The translations under genes were made by a program, and so were the position numbers. From positions 1 through 64,000 of the forward strand of contig CBFHAI010000014.1 of assembly GCA_965653565.1 (NCBI GenBank): DNA of 64,000 bases, in the 5' to 3' direction. This document shows positions 24,980 to 33,450 of the stretch, one piece after another; position 1 is the first letter of the stretch, and the number at the start of each line of letters is the position of its first letter. The notes beneath the pieces are model-generated. The model did no database searches. It was not told where the DNA came from and saw only the letters and a list, made by a program, of their open reading frames with translations. This stretch comes from JALCLA01 sp965653565. GTDB lineage: Bacteria > Pseudomonadota > Gammaproteobacteria > Xanthomonadales > Xanthomonadaceae.

Positions 24980-27502
24980 TTAGCGGATTTCGTCGAGCAA
25001 ACGCTTGGCTTCGGCACGCTGGCCGGGGTTGCCCTCGCTCACCACTTCTTCGAGCATGCCGCGCGCGCCTTCGACGTCGCCCATGTCGAGATAGGCGCGT
25101 GCCAGTTCGAGCTTGGTCGAGGCTGCGTCGGCGTCGACGAAGCCTTCGCTGCCGGCGTTGACATCGATGTCCGGCGCGGGTTCGAAGCTGAAGCTGCCGG
25201 ACACCGTCGACGTCGCCGGCGGCGTGGCTTTCGGTGCGGCCTGGCGGATGTCGTCCAGGCGCATCTGCTGGGTCGCGTCGGCGTCGGGCTTGGCGGTCAG
25301 GCCCCAGTCGATTTCGCGCACGGCGGGGGTCGGAGCGGGCGGCGCGACGACGACCGGCGGCACGACGGGCGCCGGCTTGACGACCGGCGGCGGCGTATAG
25401 GCCGGCACCGGCGCCGGCGTCGGCTCGATCACTTCGTCGGGCAACACGAACAGCGGATGCTCGGGCGCGATTTCCTGGCCCATCGCCATCACCTGTTTCC
25501 AGGCCAGGTCGTCGGGATCGTAGACACGCGAGTACATCGCTTCGGCGGCGTTTTCGAAGCCGGCGGCATCGTTGGTGTCGTAGTAGTGACGCACCAGGTC
25601 GAGATGGCGGTTGAGGTTGCCCGGATCGCGCGAGACCGCGGCGACCAGGTCGTCGAGGCGATCGTCGTCGGACCCGTCGGCGTCGCGCGCGTTGGCGCTG
25701 GCCTGCACCGCGGCGATGCTCGAGGCGACCGCACCGCTGTCATAGCGCGCGGGCGAACTGACTGTCGCGGACGAGCGGCGGCGGGCCAGCATCAGCGCCA
25801 ATCCACCAACGACGACCAGGCCGGCACCGATCAGCACCCACAGGTTCATGTACCACGGCGTCGGCGCCGGCCGCGGCGGCAGCGCCGCGGTGTCGACGAC
25901 CGGCTCGGCGACCGGCGTCGTCTCTGCCGGTACCGCTTCTGCCGGCGCCGTCTCGGCCGCGACCGTTTCAGCCGGCACGGCTTCGGGCTGGGCTTCGGCG
26001 TCGGTGGTCGGCGTCGTGGTGGTCGTGCTGTCCGGATCGGCTGGCGTGGCGCTGTCGACGACGGGCGGTTCGACCAGCGGCGGCACGGCCGGGTCGATCG
26101 CGGTCGGCGACGTCGGCGCGGCGTCGGTTGCGGTTTCGTCGGTGGCCGGCGTGTCGGCGACGGGCGGCGTTGCGGCATCCGTCGCCGGCGAGGCATCGGC
26201 GGCCGCACGCGCTTCCAGTTCGCGCAGGCGCTTCTGCGCGGCAGCCAGTTCGCTGTCCTTGAGTTCGATCAAGCGCGCGGTGTCGCCCTGGATTTTCTCC
26301 AGTTCGCCGACGCGCGATTTCAGATCGACGTTCTCCTGCGTCAGCGCATTGACCTGCTCGCGGTTGCGCGCCAGTTCGGTGCGCAGTTCGCGGCCTTCGC
26401 CCTCGACGCTGGCGCCCGATTGCGCGCTCGACGCATTCGCGGTGGCGCCGCGCGGCGGCACCAGTTCGAGCCGCGATTCGGCCGTGCCGGGCGACGCGCT
26501 CGATGTGGAAGCGACACCGTCGTCGCTGCCGTCATCCTGCGCTTCGGCCGGTTGCAGCACCGAGGCCGTGCTCTGGCGCCAGGCGGCCGATTGCTCGCGC
26601 ACCTGCGCCGCGGCTTCGGCGGCGGCGATCGCGACGGCTTCTTCGCGCGCCGGAATACGCAGCACGGCGCCGCGCTTGAGGCGGTTGATGTTCTGGTCGA
26701 TGAAAGCATCGGGGTTGGCGTACAGCAGCGCCAACATCATCTGGTTCATCGTCACCGAATCGTCGGGCCGCGCGAACTGCGCGATCGACCACAGCGTTTC
26801 GCCCTCGGACACCGGGCCGTAGGTATCGGTGCGCGTGCGCGGCGCATCGGGCGCCGGCTCCGGCAGGCTGGCCGGCGCGGGCGGCTCGGCTTCGGCGACG
26901 GGTTCGGGTGTGGGTTCGGGCGTCGCTTCGGCCAGCGGCTCGGGCGGCGGGGTTTCCGCAGCCGGCTCGGCGGCAACGGGTTGGGCCGGCGTCTGATCCA
27001 TCGGTGGCGGCGGCGGAGCCTCGGCCAGCGGCGTGGTTTCGGCGTCGACCAGCGGCGCCGGTTCGCTGCGCGGCGCGGCCGTCGGCGTGTGGCGCACCGG
27101 CGCCATCGTCGGCGGATCGAGCAGCACGGTGTATTCGCGCAGCATCTTGCCCTTGCCCCAATCGACTTCCAGCAGGAAGGTGAGGAAGGGATCGGCGACC
27201 TTGCCGGGGGTGGTCACCCGGATCACGGTCTGTCCGCGTGCATTGGTATCGACCGCGAATTGCAGATTCGCCGCTACCCCGCTGGGGGCCTGCAGGCCGA
27301 CGCGCGCCAGCGCTTCGGGCGGCGCCAGGCGAACCACGATCGCGTCGGTTTCGCCTTCGCGCGTGCTCAGGACAGGAATCTCGGCCGCGAGCGGCTGATT
27401 CAGGGCGGACTTCACCTCGATCTGGCCCAGACCGAGCGCAAACGCGGAGGAACTGCCGAGCGCCAGCGAAAGTGCCAGCGGGAGTCGGAGACGCTTGTTC
27501 AT
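24980..27502 (-). CDS. fimV: FimV-type pilus/polar hub protein
   Basis: FimV proteins are inner-membrane, peptidoglycan-binding hubs that support type IV pilus assembly and polar localisation. The 840 aa protein starts MNKRLRLPLALSLALGSSSAFA (signal peptide), with a GGGGGAAG ribosome site. The N-terminal FimV domain (LGLGQIEVKSALNQPL) is followed by a Pro/Ala/Glu/Thr-rich linker, a LysM-like module (SEGETLWSIAQF), a coiled-coil segment and one membrane helix (WYMNLWVLIGAGLVVVGGLAL). An acidic cytoplasmic region follows, then the C-terminal TPR-like FimV domain (KLELARAYLDMGDVEGARGM). The asd-fimV-truA context matches Pseudomonas. Confidence 0.94.
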   Translation of the reverse strand: MNKRLRLPLALSLALGSSSAFALGLGQIEVKSALNQPLAAEIPVLSTREGETDAIVVRLAPPEALARVGLQAPSGVAANLQFAVDTNARGQTVIRVTTPGKVADPFLTFLLEVDWGKGKMLREYTVLLDPPTMAPVRHTPTAAPRSEPAPLVDAETTPLAEAPPPPPMDQTPAQPVAAEPAAETPPPEPLAEATPEPTPEPVAEAEPPAPASLPEPAPDAPRTRTDTYGPVSEGETLWSIAQFARPDDSVTMNQMMLALLYANPDAFIDQNINRLKRGAVLRIPAREEAVAIAAAEAAAQVREQSAAWRQSTASVLQPAEAQDDGSDDGVASTSSASPGTAESRLELVPPRGATANASSAQSGASVEGEGRELRTELARNREQVNALTQENVDLKSRVGELEKIQGDTARLIELKDSELAAAQKRLRELEARAAADASPATDAATPPVADTPATDETATDAAPTSPTAIDPAVPPLVEPPVVDSATPADPDSTTTTTPTTDAEAQPEAVPAETVAAETAPAEAVPAETTPVAEPVVDTAALPPRPAPTPWYMNLWVLIGAGLVVVGGLALMLARRRSSATVSSPARYDSGAVASSIAAVQASANARDADGSDDDRLDDLVAAVSRDPGNLNRHLDLVRHYYDTNDAAGFENAAEAMYSRVYDPDDLAWKQVMAMGQEIAPEHPLFVLPDEVIEPTPAPVPAYTPPPVVKPAPVVPPVVVAPPAPTPAVREIDWGLTAKPDADATQQMRLDDIRQAAPKATPPATSTVSGSFSFEPAPDIDVNAGSEGFVDADAASTKLELARAYLDMGDVEGARGMLEEVVSEGNPGQRAEAKRLLDEIR

Positions 27503-27580
27503 CAAGGACTTCCCCCAATTGTTACAAATGGCGCCGGCCGTCTCCCCCTGACCTAGAAACGACTTGACAACGCTATCGTA

Positions 27581-27609
27581 ACTATAGATCACCCGGCGCT
27601 TTTTACCAA
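27581..27609 (-). promoter_or_regulatory. predicted sigma70 promoter of fimV
   Basis: On the minus strand TTGGTA (27609-27604), a 17-bp spacer and TATAGT (27586-27581) match the consensus at 4/6 and 5/6. The start would fall near 27574, about 70 bp before the fimV ATG. The -35 lies inside the last codons of asd. Confidence 0.5.
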
Positions 27610-28608
27610 TAGCTCGGCGATCTGGACGGCATTGAGGGCGGCGCCTTTGCGAATATTGTCCGCAACCACCCACAGGCTCAAGCCTCTGGGGTGCGAAATG
27701 TCCTCGCGGAGGCGGCCGACGAACACCGGGTCCTGCCCCGCCGCATGGGTGACCGGCGTCGGATAGCCACCCGCCTTGCGCTCGTCGACCACCACCACGC
27801 CGGGCGCGGCGGCGATCAATTCGCGCGCGGTTTCGGCGCTGATCTTGTCGCGCGTTTCCAGATGCACGGCCTCGGCGTGGCCGTAGAACACCGGCACGCG
27901 CACCGCGGTCGGATTCACCATGATGGAATCGTCGCCGAGGATCTTGCGCGTCTCCCACACCAGCTTCATTTCTTCCTTGGTGTAGCCGTTGGGCTGGAAG
28001 TCGTCGATGTGCGGGATGACGTTGAAAGCGATCTGCACCGGGAAACGGTCGATCTTCGGCGGCTGGAAACTGAGCATCGAGGCGGTCTGCTTGCCGAGCT
28101 CCTCCATCGCCGAGCGACCGGCGCCGGACACCGATTGATAAGTCGCCACGTTGATGCGCTCGATGCCGACCGCGCGATGGATCGGCGCCAGCGCCACCAG
28201 CATCTGCATGGTCGAGCAATTCGGATTGGCGATGATGCCGCGCGGCCGATCGGCGATCGCCTCCGGATTCACTTCGGCCACCACCAGCGGCACGTCGTCG
28301 TCGTAGCGGAACTCGGAGGTGTTGTCGATGACGATGGCGCCCGCCGCGACGGCGCGCGGCGCGTGCGCTTTCGACAGCTTGCCGCCGGCCGAAAAGAACG
28401 CGATGTCGACGCCGGCGAAATCGTATTTCTCCAGTTCCAGCACGGTGTAACTGCGTTTGCCGCAATGCACGCGATCCCCGGCCGAACGCTCACTGGCCAG
28501 CGGCACCAGGTCGGAAAACGGGAAGTTGCGTTCCTCCAGGATGGAGAGCAAGGCCTCGCCCACGGCGCCGGTGGCACCGACCACGGCAATCTTCGGTTCA
28601 CGCTTCAT
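27589..28608 (-). CDS. asd: aspartate-semialdehyde dehydrogenase
   Basis: Reduces aspartyl phosphate to the semialdehyde, the branch point for lysine/DAP, threonine and methionine; its partner enzymes are encoded by thrABC about 5 kb away. The 339 aa protein has the NADP motif VVGATGAVGEALLSIL, the catalytic Cys in IIANPNCSTMQMLVAL (about C129), and the catalytic His region near HAEAVHLET. Start MKREPKIAVVGATG at 28608. Confidence 0.97.
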   Translation of the reverse strand: MKREPKIAVVGATGAVGEALLSILEERNFPFSDLVPLASERSAGDRVHCGKRSYTVLELEKYDFAGVDIAFFSAGGKLSKAHAPRAVAAGAIVIDNTSEFRYDDDVPLVVAEVNPEAIADRPRGIIANPNCSTMQMLVALAPIHRAVGIERINVATYQSVSGAGRSAMEELGKQTASMLSFQPPKIDRFPVQIAFNVIPHIDDFQPNGYTKEEMKLVWETRKILGDDSIMVNPTAVRVPVFYGHAEAVHLETRDKISAETARELIAAAPGVVVVDERKAGGYPTPVTHAAGQDPVFVGRLREDISHPRGLSLWVVADNIRKGAALNAVQIAELLVKSAG

Positions 28609-28733
28609 CGCAACACCTTTCTGGAATCAACCGTCGCGCGCGCTCCCCGATTGGTGCGGCGCAGCGCGACACTGTATCGACAATTCGTGGCGCCGCGCAG
28701 CCCTGCTTATGGCGATGCGTCATGTGGCGGTGG

Positions 28734-29147
28734 TCAGGCCGCCCAGTTTTCCATTTTCAGGCCGGGCACGCGGCGGAATTCGCGTTCGTTGTTGGTGACG
28801 ACGGTGAGATCGGCGGCCAGGGCGTGGGCGGCGATCCAGAGGTCGTTGGCGCCGATCGGCGTGCCCGCACGCTCGAGCGATGCCCGCATTTCACCGTAAT
28901 ACTCGCCGGCGTCGATCGGCATCGGCTCGATCGTGACGATGCGGCGCAGCGTTTCCAGCCGCAGCAGCGCGTGATCGCGTCGCTGGCTCTTGGCGATGCC
29001 GTACATCAGTTCGCCCCAGACGATCGGCGAACTGACGACGCGGCCCCGCGGTTGGGCGTCGATCCGGCGCACCAGGTCGGCGCGGGTGCTGAGCGCGTAG
29101 ATACAGATATCAGAATCGAGCAGATAACGCGGGCTGGCTAAAGCCAT
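28734..29147 (-). CDS. vapC: VapC-like PIN-domain ribonuclease toxin
   Basis: Type II toxin; PIN-domain VapCs are Mg-dependent RNases. The 137 aa protein has the acidic quartet expected for the fold: D11 in YLLDSDICIY, E46 in SPIVWGELMYG, D102 in IGANDLWIAAHA and an acidic residue after VTNNEREF. Its ATG overlaps the vapB stop by 10 bp, the usual coupling for this module. The RNA target cannot be read from sequence. Confidence 0.93.
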   Translation of the reverse strand: MALASPRYLLDSDICIYALSTRADLVRRIDAQPRGRVVSSPIVWGELMYGIAKSQRRDHALLRLETLRRIVTIEPMPIDAGEYYGEMRASLERAGTPIGANDLWIAAHALAADLTVVTNNEREFRRVPGLKMENWAA

Positions 29148-29368
29148 TCGCGTTCCTGCGGCGGCGGATCGTCGGCAATCTCGACGTCGATGTCGTCGGG
29201 CCAGGGCGGCAAGGCTTCGAGCATTTCGCCGAGCGTGGGCTGCTTTTCGACCAGCACGACTTCATGGCCGCGCCGGAAAATCTCCACCTCATCGGTTTCG
29301 AAGCGGAATTCCTTCGGCAACCGCACGGCCTGGCTGTTGCCGGACTGGAACACTTTCGCGATGCCCAT
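29138..29368 (-). CDS. vapB: VapB-like antitoxin (AbrB/MazE fold)
   Basis: 76 aa antitoxin. The N-terminal swapped-hairpin DNA-binding domain reads MGIAKVFQSGNSQAVRLPKEFRF, typical of VapB/AbrB. The acidic, Pro/Trp-rich C-terminus (PPWPDDIDVEIADDPPP) is the likely VapC-binding tail. A GGAGG ribosome site lies 6 bp upstream, and an operator palindrome overlaps the promoter, suggesting autoregulation. Confidence 0.94.
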   Translation of the reverse strand: MGIAKVFQSGNSQAVRLPKEFRFETDEVEIFRRGHEVVLVEKQPTLGEMLEALPPWPDDIDVEIADDPPPQEREWL

Positions 29369-29374
29369 GATCGG

Positions 29375-29405
29375 CCTCCGCAACGTAGATACGTTGAGTA
29401 TATAC
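29375..29405 (-). promoter_or_regulatory. vapBC promoter with overlapping operator palindrome
   Basis: CAACGTA-GA-TACGTTG (29381-29396) is a perfect 7-bp inverted repeat lying between a -10 box TATACT (29402-29397, minus strand) and the GGAGG ribosome site (29379-29375). The predicted start near 29390 falls inside the palindrome, so VapB(C) bound there would block transcription. A second palindrome, GTATATAC, covers the -10 at 29398-29405. Confidence 0.7.
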
Positions 29406-29430
29406 GTCCGCGGCGGAGGCGCAACCCGCC

Positions 29431-30525
29431 TCAGCCGCGCGGAATCCTCGGCGTCACCTCGCCTACATCGCCGCATTGCGCGCGATGCCGCAGCGCCTGA
29501 TCCATCAGCACCAGCGCCACCATCGCTTCGGCGATCGGCGTGGCGCGGATACCGACGCAGGGATCGTGGCGACCTTTGGTGATCACCTCGATCGCCTCGC
29601 CGCGGGTATTCACGCTGCGGCCCGGCAAGCGCAGGCTCGAGGTCGGCTTGAGGGCGATCGAGCAGATCAGGTCCTGCCCCGTCGAAATGCCGCCCAGGAT
29701 GCCGCCGGCGTTGTTGCTGAGGAATCCGTCCGGCGTCATTTCGTCGCGGTGTTCGGTGCCGCGCTGCGACACCGCGTCGAAGCCGGCGCCGATCTCGACG
29801 CCTTTCACCGCGTTGATGCTCATCAGCGCCGCGGCCAGCTCGGCATCGAGCTTGCCGTAGATCGGCTCGCCCCAGCCCGGCAGCACGCCTTCGGCGATCA
29901 CGGTGACGCGCGCGCCGACCGAATCGCCGGATTTGCGCAGTGCGTCCATATAGGTTTCGAGCTCGTCGACCTGGGCCGCATCCGGCCAAAAGAACGGGTT
30001 AGTTTCGACCACGTCCCAGTCGAACCCGCGCGGCACGATTTCACCTAGCTGCGCCAGGTGTCCGCGCACCCGCACGCCGAAATGTTCGGCCAGCCACTTC
30101 TTCGCGATCACCGCGGCCGCCACGCGCATCGTGGTCTCGCGTGCCGAACTGCGACCGCCGCCCCGCGGATCGCGATGGCCGTATTTCTGCCAGTAGGTGT
30201 AATCGGCGTGCGCCGGCCGGAACTGCTCGGCGATGTCGGCGTAATCCTTGCTTTTTGCGTCGGTATTGCGGATCAGCAGCGCGATCGGCGTGCCGGTGGT
30301 GCGGCCTTCGAACACACCCGACAGGATTTCGACCTCATCGGCCTCGCGGCGCTGCGACGTATGCCGCGACTTGCCCGTGGCACGACGCTCGATGTCGCTG
30401 CGGAATTCCTCGACCGCGATCGCAATGCCCGGTGGACAACCGTCGATCACGCACCCGATCGCGGGGCCATGCGACTCACCGAACGTGGTGACGGCGAACA
30501 GGGTTCCGAAGGTGTTGCCGGCCAT
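29431..30525 (-). CDS. aroC: chorismate synthase
   Basis: Last common step of aromatic biosynthesis, converting EPSP to chorismate with reduced FMN. The 364 aa protein starts MAGNTFGTLFAVTTFGESHGPAIGCVIDG, with the family motifs GESHG, HRDPRGGGRSSARETTMRVAAA, and GGISTGQD in the C-terminal half. It lies upstream of vapBC on the same strand; the 62-bp gap holds the vapB promoter. Confidence 0.97.
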   Translation of the reverse strand: MAGNTFGTLFAVTTFGESHGPAIGCVIDGCPPGIAIAVEEFRSDIERRATGKSRHTSQRREADEVEILSGVFEGRTTGTPIALLIRNTDAKSKDYADIAEQFRPAHADYTYWQKYGHRDPRGGGRSSARETTMRVAAAVIAKKWLAEHFGVRVRGHLAQLGEIVPRGFDWDVVETNPFFWPDAAQVDELETYMDALRKSGDSVGARVTVIAEGVLPGWGEPIYGKLDAELAAALMSINAVKGVEIGAGFDAVSQRGTEHRDEMTPDGFLSNNAGGILGGISTGQDLICSIALKPTSSLRLPGRSVNTRGEAIEVITKGRHDPCVGIRATPIAEAMVALVLMDQALRHRAQCGDVGEVTPRIPRG

Positions 30526-30559
30526 TCGACTCTCGCTGTTGTTGCTGCCCCGCTTGCGT

Positions 30560-30581
30560 CATTCCCGCAAAGGCGGGAATG
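30560..30581. repeat. R2 hairpin repeat between prmB and aroC
   Basis: CATTCCCGC-AAAG-GCGGGAATG: a 9-bp perfect stem preceded by CGT, a copy of the CGTCATTCCCGC family, located just downstream of the prmB stop. Confidence 0.8.
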
Positions 30582-30589
30582 CGAAAGAA

Positions 30590-31507
30590 CTACCCCCGCG
30601 CATCCGCCAATTCGCGAATGCGCTCGCGATGCGCCACCAGATCCACCGCATCGATCGCGAATATTCCCATCTGCCCCACCTTGAACTCGATCCACGAGAA
30701 CGGCACGTCCGGCAGCAGCGCCACCAGCGCGCGCTCGCTTTCGCCCACTTCGCAGATCAGCAAACCGTCCTCGGTCAGATGGTCGGGCGCATCGCGCAAA
30801 ATGCGTAGCGCCAGATCCAGTCCGTCGTGCCCGGCACGCAGCCCCAGTTCCGGCTCGTACGAATATTCCTTCGGCAGCGCATCGGTTTCGGCATCGGTGA
30901 CGTACGGCGGGTTGGTCACGATCAATTCGTAACGCTCGCCGCGCACGGCCGCAAACAGGTCCGACTTCAACAGCCGCACATTGTCGGCATGCAGCCGCGC
31001 CTTGTTCTCTTCGGCCAACGACAAGGCCTCGTCGCTGATGTCGACGCCATCGACCTGCCACTCCGGATAGTGATGCCCCATCGCGATCGCGATGCAGCCC
31101 GAGCCGGTGCAGATATCGAGCGCGCGATGCACGTCGCGCCCGCCGATCCACGGCTCAAAACCCGACTCGATCAACTCGGCGATCGGCGAGCGCGGCACCA
31201 GCGCGCGGCGGTCGGATTTGAAACTCAGGCCCGCGAACCAGGCTTCGCCGGTGAGATAGGCGGCCGGAATGCGTTCCTGCACGCGCCGTTCGAACAGCGC
31301 GAGGATCTTGGTTTTTTCCGCCGCCGTCAGCCGGCCCTGGCCATAGATCGGATTCAGATCGTGCGGCAGATGCAACGCATGCAGCACCAGTTGCGTGGAC
31401 TCGTCCATCGCATTGTCGTAGCTGTGCCCGAAGGTCAGGCCGGCCTCGCCGAAGCGGCTCGCACCGTAGCGGATGAAGTCGATGATCGAGGCGAGTTCGG
31501 CCGTCAT
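30590..31507 (-). CDS. prmB: ribosomal protein uL3 N5-glutamine methyltransferase
   Basis: SAM-dependent methylation of a glutamine in ribosomal protein L3. It is 305 aa from MTAELASIIDFIRYGASRF at 31507. The SAM motif is DICTGSGCIAIAMGHHYPEW and the catalytic motif NPPY lies in ELIVTNPPYVTDAE (about 197). PrmB rather than PrmC or HemK is favoured by the FGHSYDNAMDESTQLVLHALHLP N-terminus. A TATACT -10 box at 31552-31547 (minus) would serve it. Confidence 0.93.
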   Translation of the reverse strand: MTAELASIIDFIRYGASRFGEAGLTFGHSYDNAMDESTQLVLHALHLPHDLNPIYGQGRLTAAEKTKILALFERRVQERIPAAYLTGEAWFAGLSFKSDRRALVPRSPIAELIESGFEPWIGGRDVHRALDICTGSGCIAIAMGHHYPEWQVDGVDISDEALSLAEENKARLHADNVRLLKSDLFAAVRGERYELIVTNPPYVTDAETDALPKEYSYEPELGLRAGHDGLDLALRILRDAPDHLTEDGLLICEVGESERALVALLPDVPFSWIEFKVGQMGIFAIDAVDLVAHRERIRELADARG

Positions 31508-31546
31508 GTAAGCGGGTTTCGAAGGAGCGCGTGGCAGTCGGCGCGA

Positions 31547-31573
31547 AGTATAGCCGCGGCGCCTCGCTATAAT
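31547..31573. promoter_or_regulatory. divergent promoter region prmB / SCO1-like gene
   Basis: The minus strand carries TATACT (31552-31547) pointing to prmB. The plus strand carries a perfect TATAAT (31568-31573) ending 6 bp before the ATG at 31580. Neither has a good TTGACA match at 16-18 bp. Confidence 0.5.
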
Positions 31574-31579
31574 CTCGCC

Positions 31580-32227
31580 ATGAATGAGCCACGCCCGCCC
31601 CGCTCCGCCCGCCTGCCGTTGACGGCGATCCTCATCGTTGCTTTCGCCGCCGGCCTCGGGCTGTGGGCCGGGCAACGCTTCATGGGCGGCTCGCAGGCCG
31701 CGACGCCGGCGCTCGCCAACGGCGTGCTGTTTCCGCAGCCGCGCACGCTGCCGGCATTCGCACTCGACGGCGCCGACGGCAAGACGATCGATGGGCAGGC
31801 GCTCGCCGGCCGCTGGACGGTCGTGTTCCTCGGCTTCACCCACTGCCCCGACATCTGCCCGACGACGCTCGCGCAACTGGCGCAGGCCGAAAAAGCCCTC
31901 GCCGATCTGCCGGCCGACAAACAGCCGCGGATTCTTTTCGTATCGGCCGATCCCGAGCGCGACACCCCGAAGGCCACCGCCGATTACGCCCGCTATTTCA
32001 GTCCGAATGCGATCGGCGCGACGGCCGATGTCGCGCGGCTCGAACCGTTCGCGCGCAGTCTCGGCATGATTTTCGTCAAGACCGATCTGGGCAACGGCGA
32101 TTACACGATCGATCATTCTTCGTCGCTCGCCCTGCTCGATCCGAACGGCGCCTACGCCGGCGTCATCCGACCGCCGCTCGACGCCGCGAAGATCGCGGCC
32201 GATCTGCGCCTGCTGGCGACGCGCTGA
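31580..32227 (+). CDS. SCO1/SenC-family copper chaperone
   Basis: Membrane-anchored thioredoxin-fold protein; the family delivers copper to the CuA site of cytochrome oxidase. The 215 aa protein has an N-terminal anchor helix (LPLTAILIVAFAAGLGLWAG), then the copper motif CPDIC in GFTHCPDICPTTL and the distal His in DHSSSLALLD. A consensus -10 sits so close to the ATG that the mRNA may be leaderless. psd begins 1 bp after its stop. Confidence 0.93.
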   Translation: MNEPRPPRSARLPLTAILIVAFAAGLGLWAGQRFMGGSQAATPALANGVLFPQPRTLPAFALDGADGKTIDGQALAGRWTVVFLGFTHCPDICPTTLAQLAQAEKALADLPADKQPRILFVSADPERDTPKATADYARYFSPNAIGATADVARLEPFARSLGMIFVKTDLGNGDYTIDHSSSLALLDPNGAYAGVIRPPLDAAKIAADLRLLATR

Positions 32228-32228
32228 C

Positions 32229-33095
32229 ATGCCGCCCCTCATCGCCCTGCAGTACCTGCTGCCGCATCGCCTGATGTCGCATTGCGCGAATGCGCTGGCG
32301 CGCTGGCGCTTCAAGCCGTGGAAGAACTTTTTCATCGGCCGCATCGTCGCCAACTTCAAGCCGGACATGAGCGAGGCCGAACAGCCCGATCCGTTCGCCT
32401 ATTCGTGCTTCAACACCTTCTTCACCCGCTCGCTCAAACCCGGCGCGCGCATCGCCGATCCCGATCCGCGCGCGCTGCTGATGCCGTGCGATGGCGGCGT
32501 CAGCCAGGCCGGCCGCATCGAAAACGGCCGTATTTTCCAGGCCAAAGGCCAGAGTTTCACCGCCGCCGAACTGCTCGGCGACGACGCCGCGGCGGCGCCG
32601 TTCACCGATGGCTGGTTCGCCAATTTCTACCTGGCGCCGCGCGACTACCACCGCGTCCACATGCCTTGGTCGGGCACGCTGCGCGAAACCCTGCACATCC
32701 CCGGCCGCCTCTTCAGCGTCTCGCCGGCCACCGCGCGCAACGTGCCGCGCCTGTTCGCGCGCAACGAACGCCTGGTCTGCCACTTCGACACCGACTTCGG
32801 CCCGATGGCGGTGGTGATGGTCGGCGCGCTGCTCGTGTCGGGCGTGGAAACCGTCTGGAGCGGCGAAGAAATCCCGCCCTACGGCCACAAACTGCGACAC
32901 GAAGACTGGCGCGGCAAGAACATCGTCCTGCGCCGCTTCGCCGAGATGGCGCGCTTCAATTACGGCTCGACGGTGGTGGTGCTGATTCCCAGGGAGGCCG
33001 GTTTCATCGATCCGGAACTGCGGCCGGAGCAGCATGTGCGGGTGGGGCAGCGGATGGGGGTGGTGTCGAGTGAGGGATTAGGGGTTAGTGGTTAG
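32229..33095 (+). CDS. psd: phosphatidylserine decarboxylase
   Basis: Makes phosphatidylethanolamine at the inner membrane. The 288 aa proenzyme has FFTRSLKPGARI, the catalytic-core region YLAPRDYHRVHMP, and the self-cleavage site in FNYGSTVVVLIP, where Ser becomes the pyruvoyl group. The last ten codons (SSEGLGVSG, stop) are encoded by the left arm of R1 copy C, so the natural C-terminus has been replaced by repeat DNA. Confidence 0.95.
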   Translation: MPPLIALQYLLPHRLMSHCANALARWRFKPWKNFFIGRIVANFKPDMSEAEQPDPFAYSCFNTFFTRSLKPGARIADPDPRALLMPCDGGVSQAGRIENGRIFQAKGQSFTAAELLGDDAAAAPFTDGWFANFYLAPRDYHRVHMPWSGTLRETLHIPGRLFSVSPATARNVPRLFARNERLVCHFDTDFGPMAVVMVGALLVSGVETVWSGEEIPPYGHKLRHEDWRGKNIVLRRFAEMARFNYGSTVVVLIPREAGFIDPELRPEQHVRVGQRMGVVSSEGLGVSG

Positions 33096-33173
33096 GGCGC
33101 TACGATCGGGACCTTCGCACAGGCCAACCGCTTCGTGCAGCGCGCCCTCACCACTCGTCCCTATTCCCTTATC
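33068..33173. repeat. R1 hairpin repeat, copy C
   Basis: The left arm GAGTGAGGGATTAGGGGTTAG continues to AGGGCGC; the right arm GCGCCCTCACCACTCGTCCC continues to CTATTCCCTTATC. It begins inside psd and supplies its stop codon. Confidence 0.88.
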
Positions 33174-33378
33174 AAACAGGGGCGTGTCCGACACGGGATT
33201 GGGGACTAGTGGTTAGGGCGCTTCGACCGAGACCTTCGAGCAATCAAGCGCTTCGTACAGCGCGCCCTCGCTACTCGTCCCTATCCCCTCATCGAGCAGC
33301 GGCACATCCGAGCAGTACCTCGCCCACCCGCCCCGCCCTCCCTTGACAACCCTCCCCTCCCCGGGTTTCCCTAGCACC
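33174..33378. other. non-coding thr upstream region
   Basis: Between psd and the thr leader I see R1 copies C and D, a pyrimidine-rich stretch, and a perfect -35 hexamer TTGACA at 33343-33348. A convincing -10 at 16-18 bp spacing is missing. No protein-coding gene is supported here. Confidence 0.5.
33195..33293. repeat. R1 hairpin repeat, copy D
   Basis: The left arm GGGATTGGGGACTAGTGG runs to TTAGGGCGC and pairs with GCGCCCTCGCTACTCGTCCC plus CTATCCCCTC over about 27 bp with few mismatches. It lies in tandem with copy C, 21 bp apart. Confidence 0.88.
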
Positions 33379-33450
33379 ATGCTGCGCCGCCGCACGACTG
33401 GCTCGACGACTATTACCACGCCCCGCGTGGTGCGCGCCGTCGTGTCTTAA
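33379..33450 (+). CDS. thrL: thr operon leader peptide
   Basis: A 23-residue ORF, MLRRRTTGSTTITTPRVVRA followed by VVS, about 95 bp before thrA. Seven of its codons 6-14 are Thr or Ile (T-T-G-S-T-T-I-T-T), the amino acids sensed in known thr attenuators. The TAA at 33448-33450 is followed by alternative RNA structures. It has no strong ribosome site, which is the main weakness of the call. It is too short for length-based gene finding. Confidence 0.78.
   Translation: MLRRRTTGSTTITTPRVVRAVVS

Noticed and set aside
24965..27556. An 863-codon open frame on the plus strand, antisense to fimV
   Set aside because: It is Arg/Gly-rich low complexity with no family motif. fimV on the other strand has a signal peptide, LysM module, TM helix and ribosome site. 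High GC leaves long antisense frames open.
33213..33419. 68-codon minus-strand frame upstream of thrA
   Set aside because: Overlaps R1 copy D and the leader region; no ribosome site or family features.
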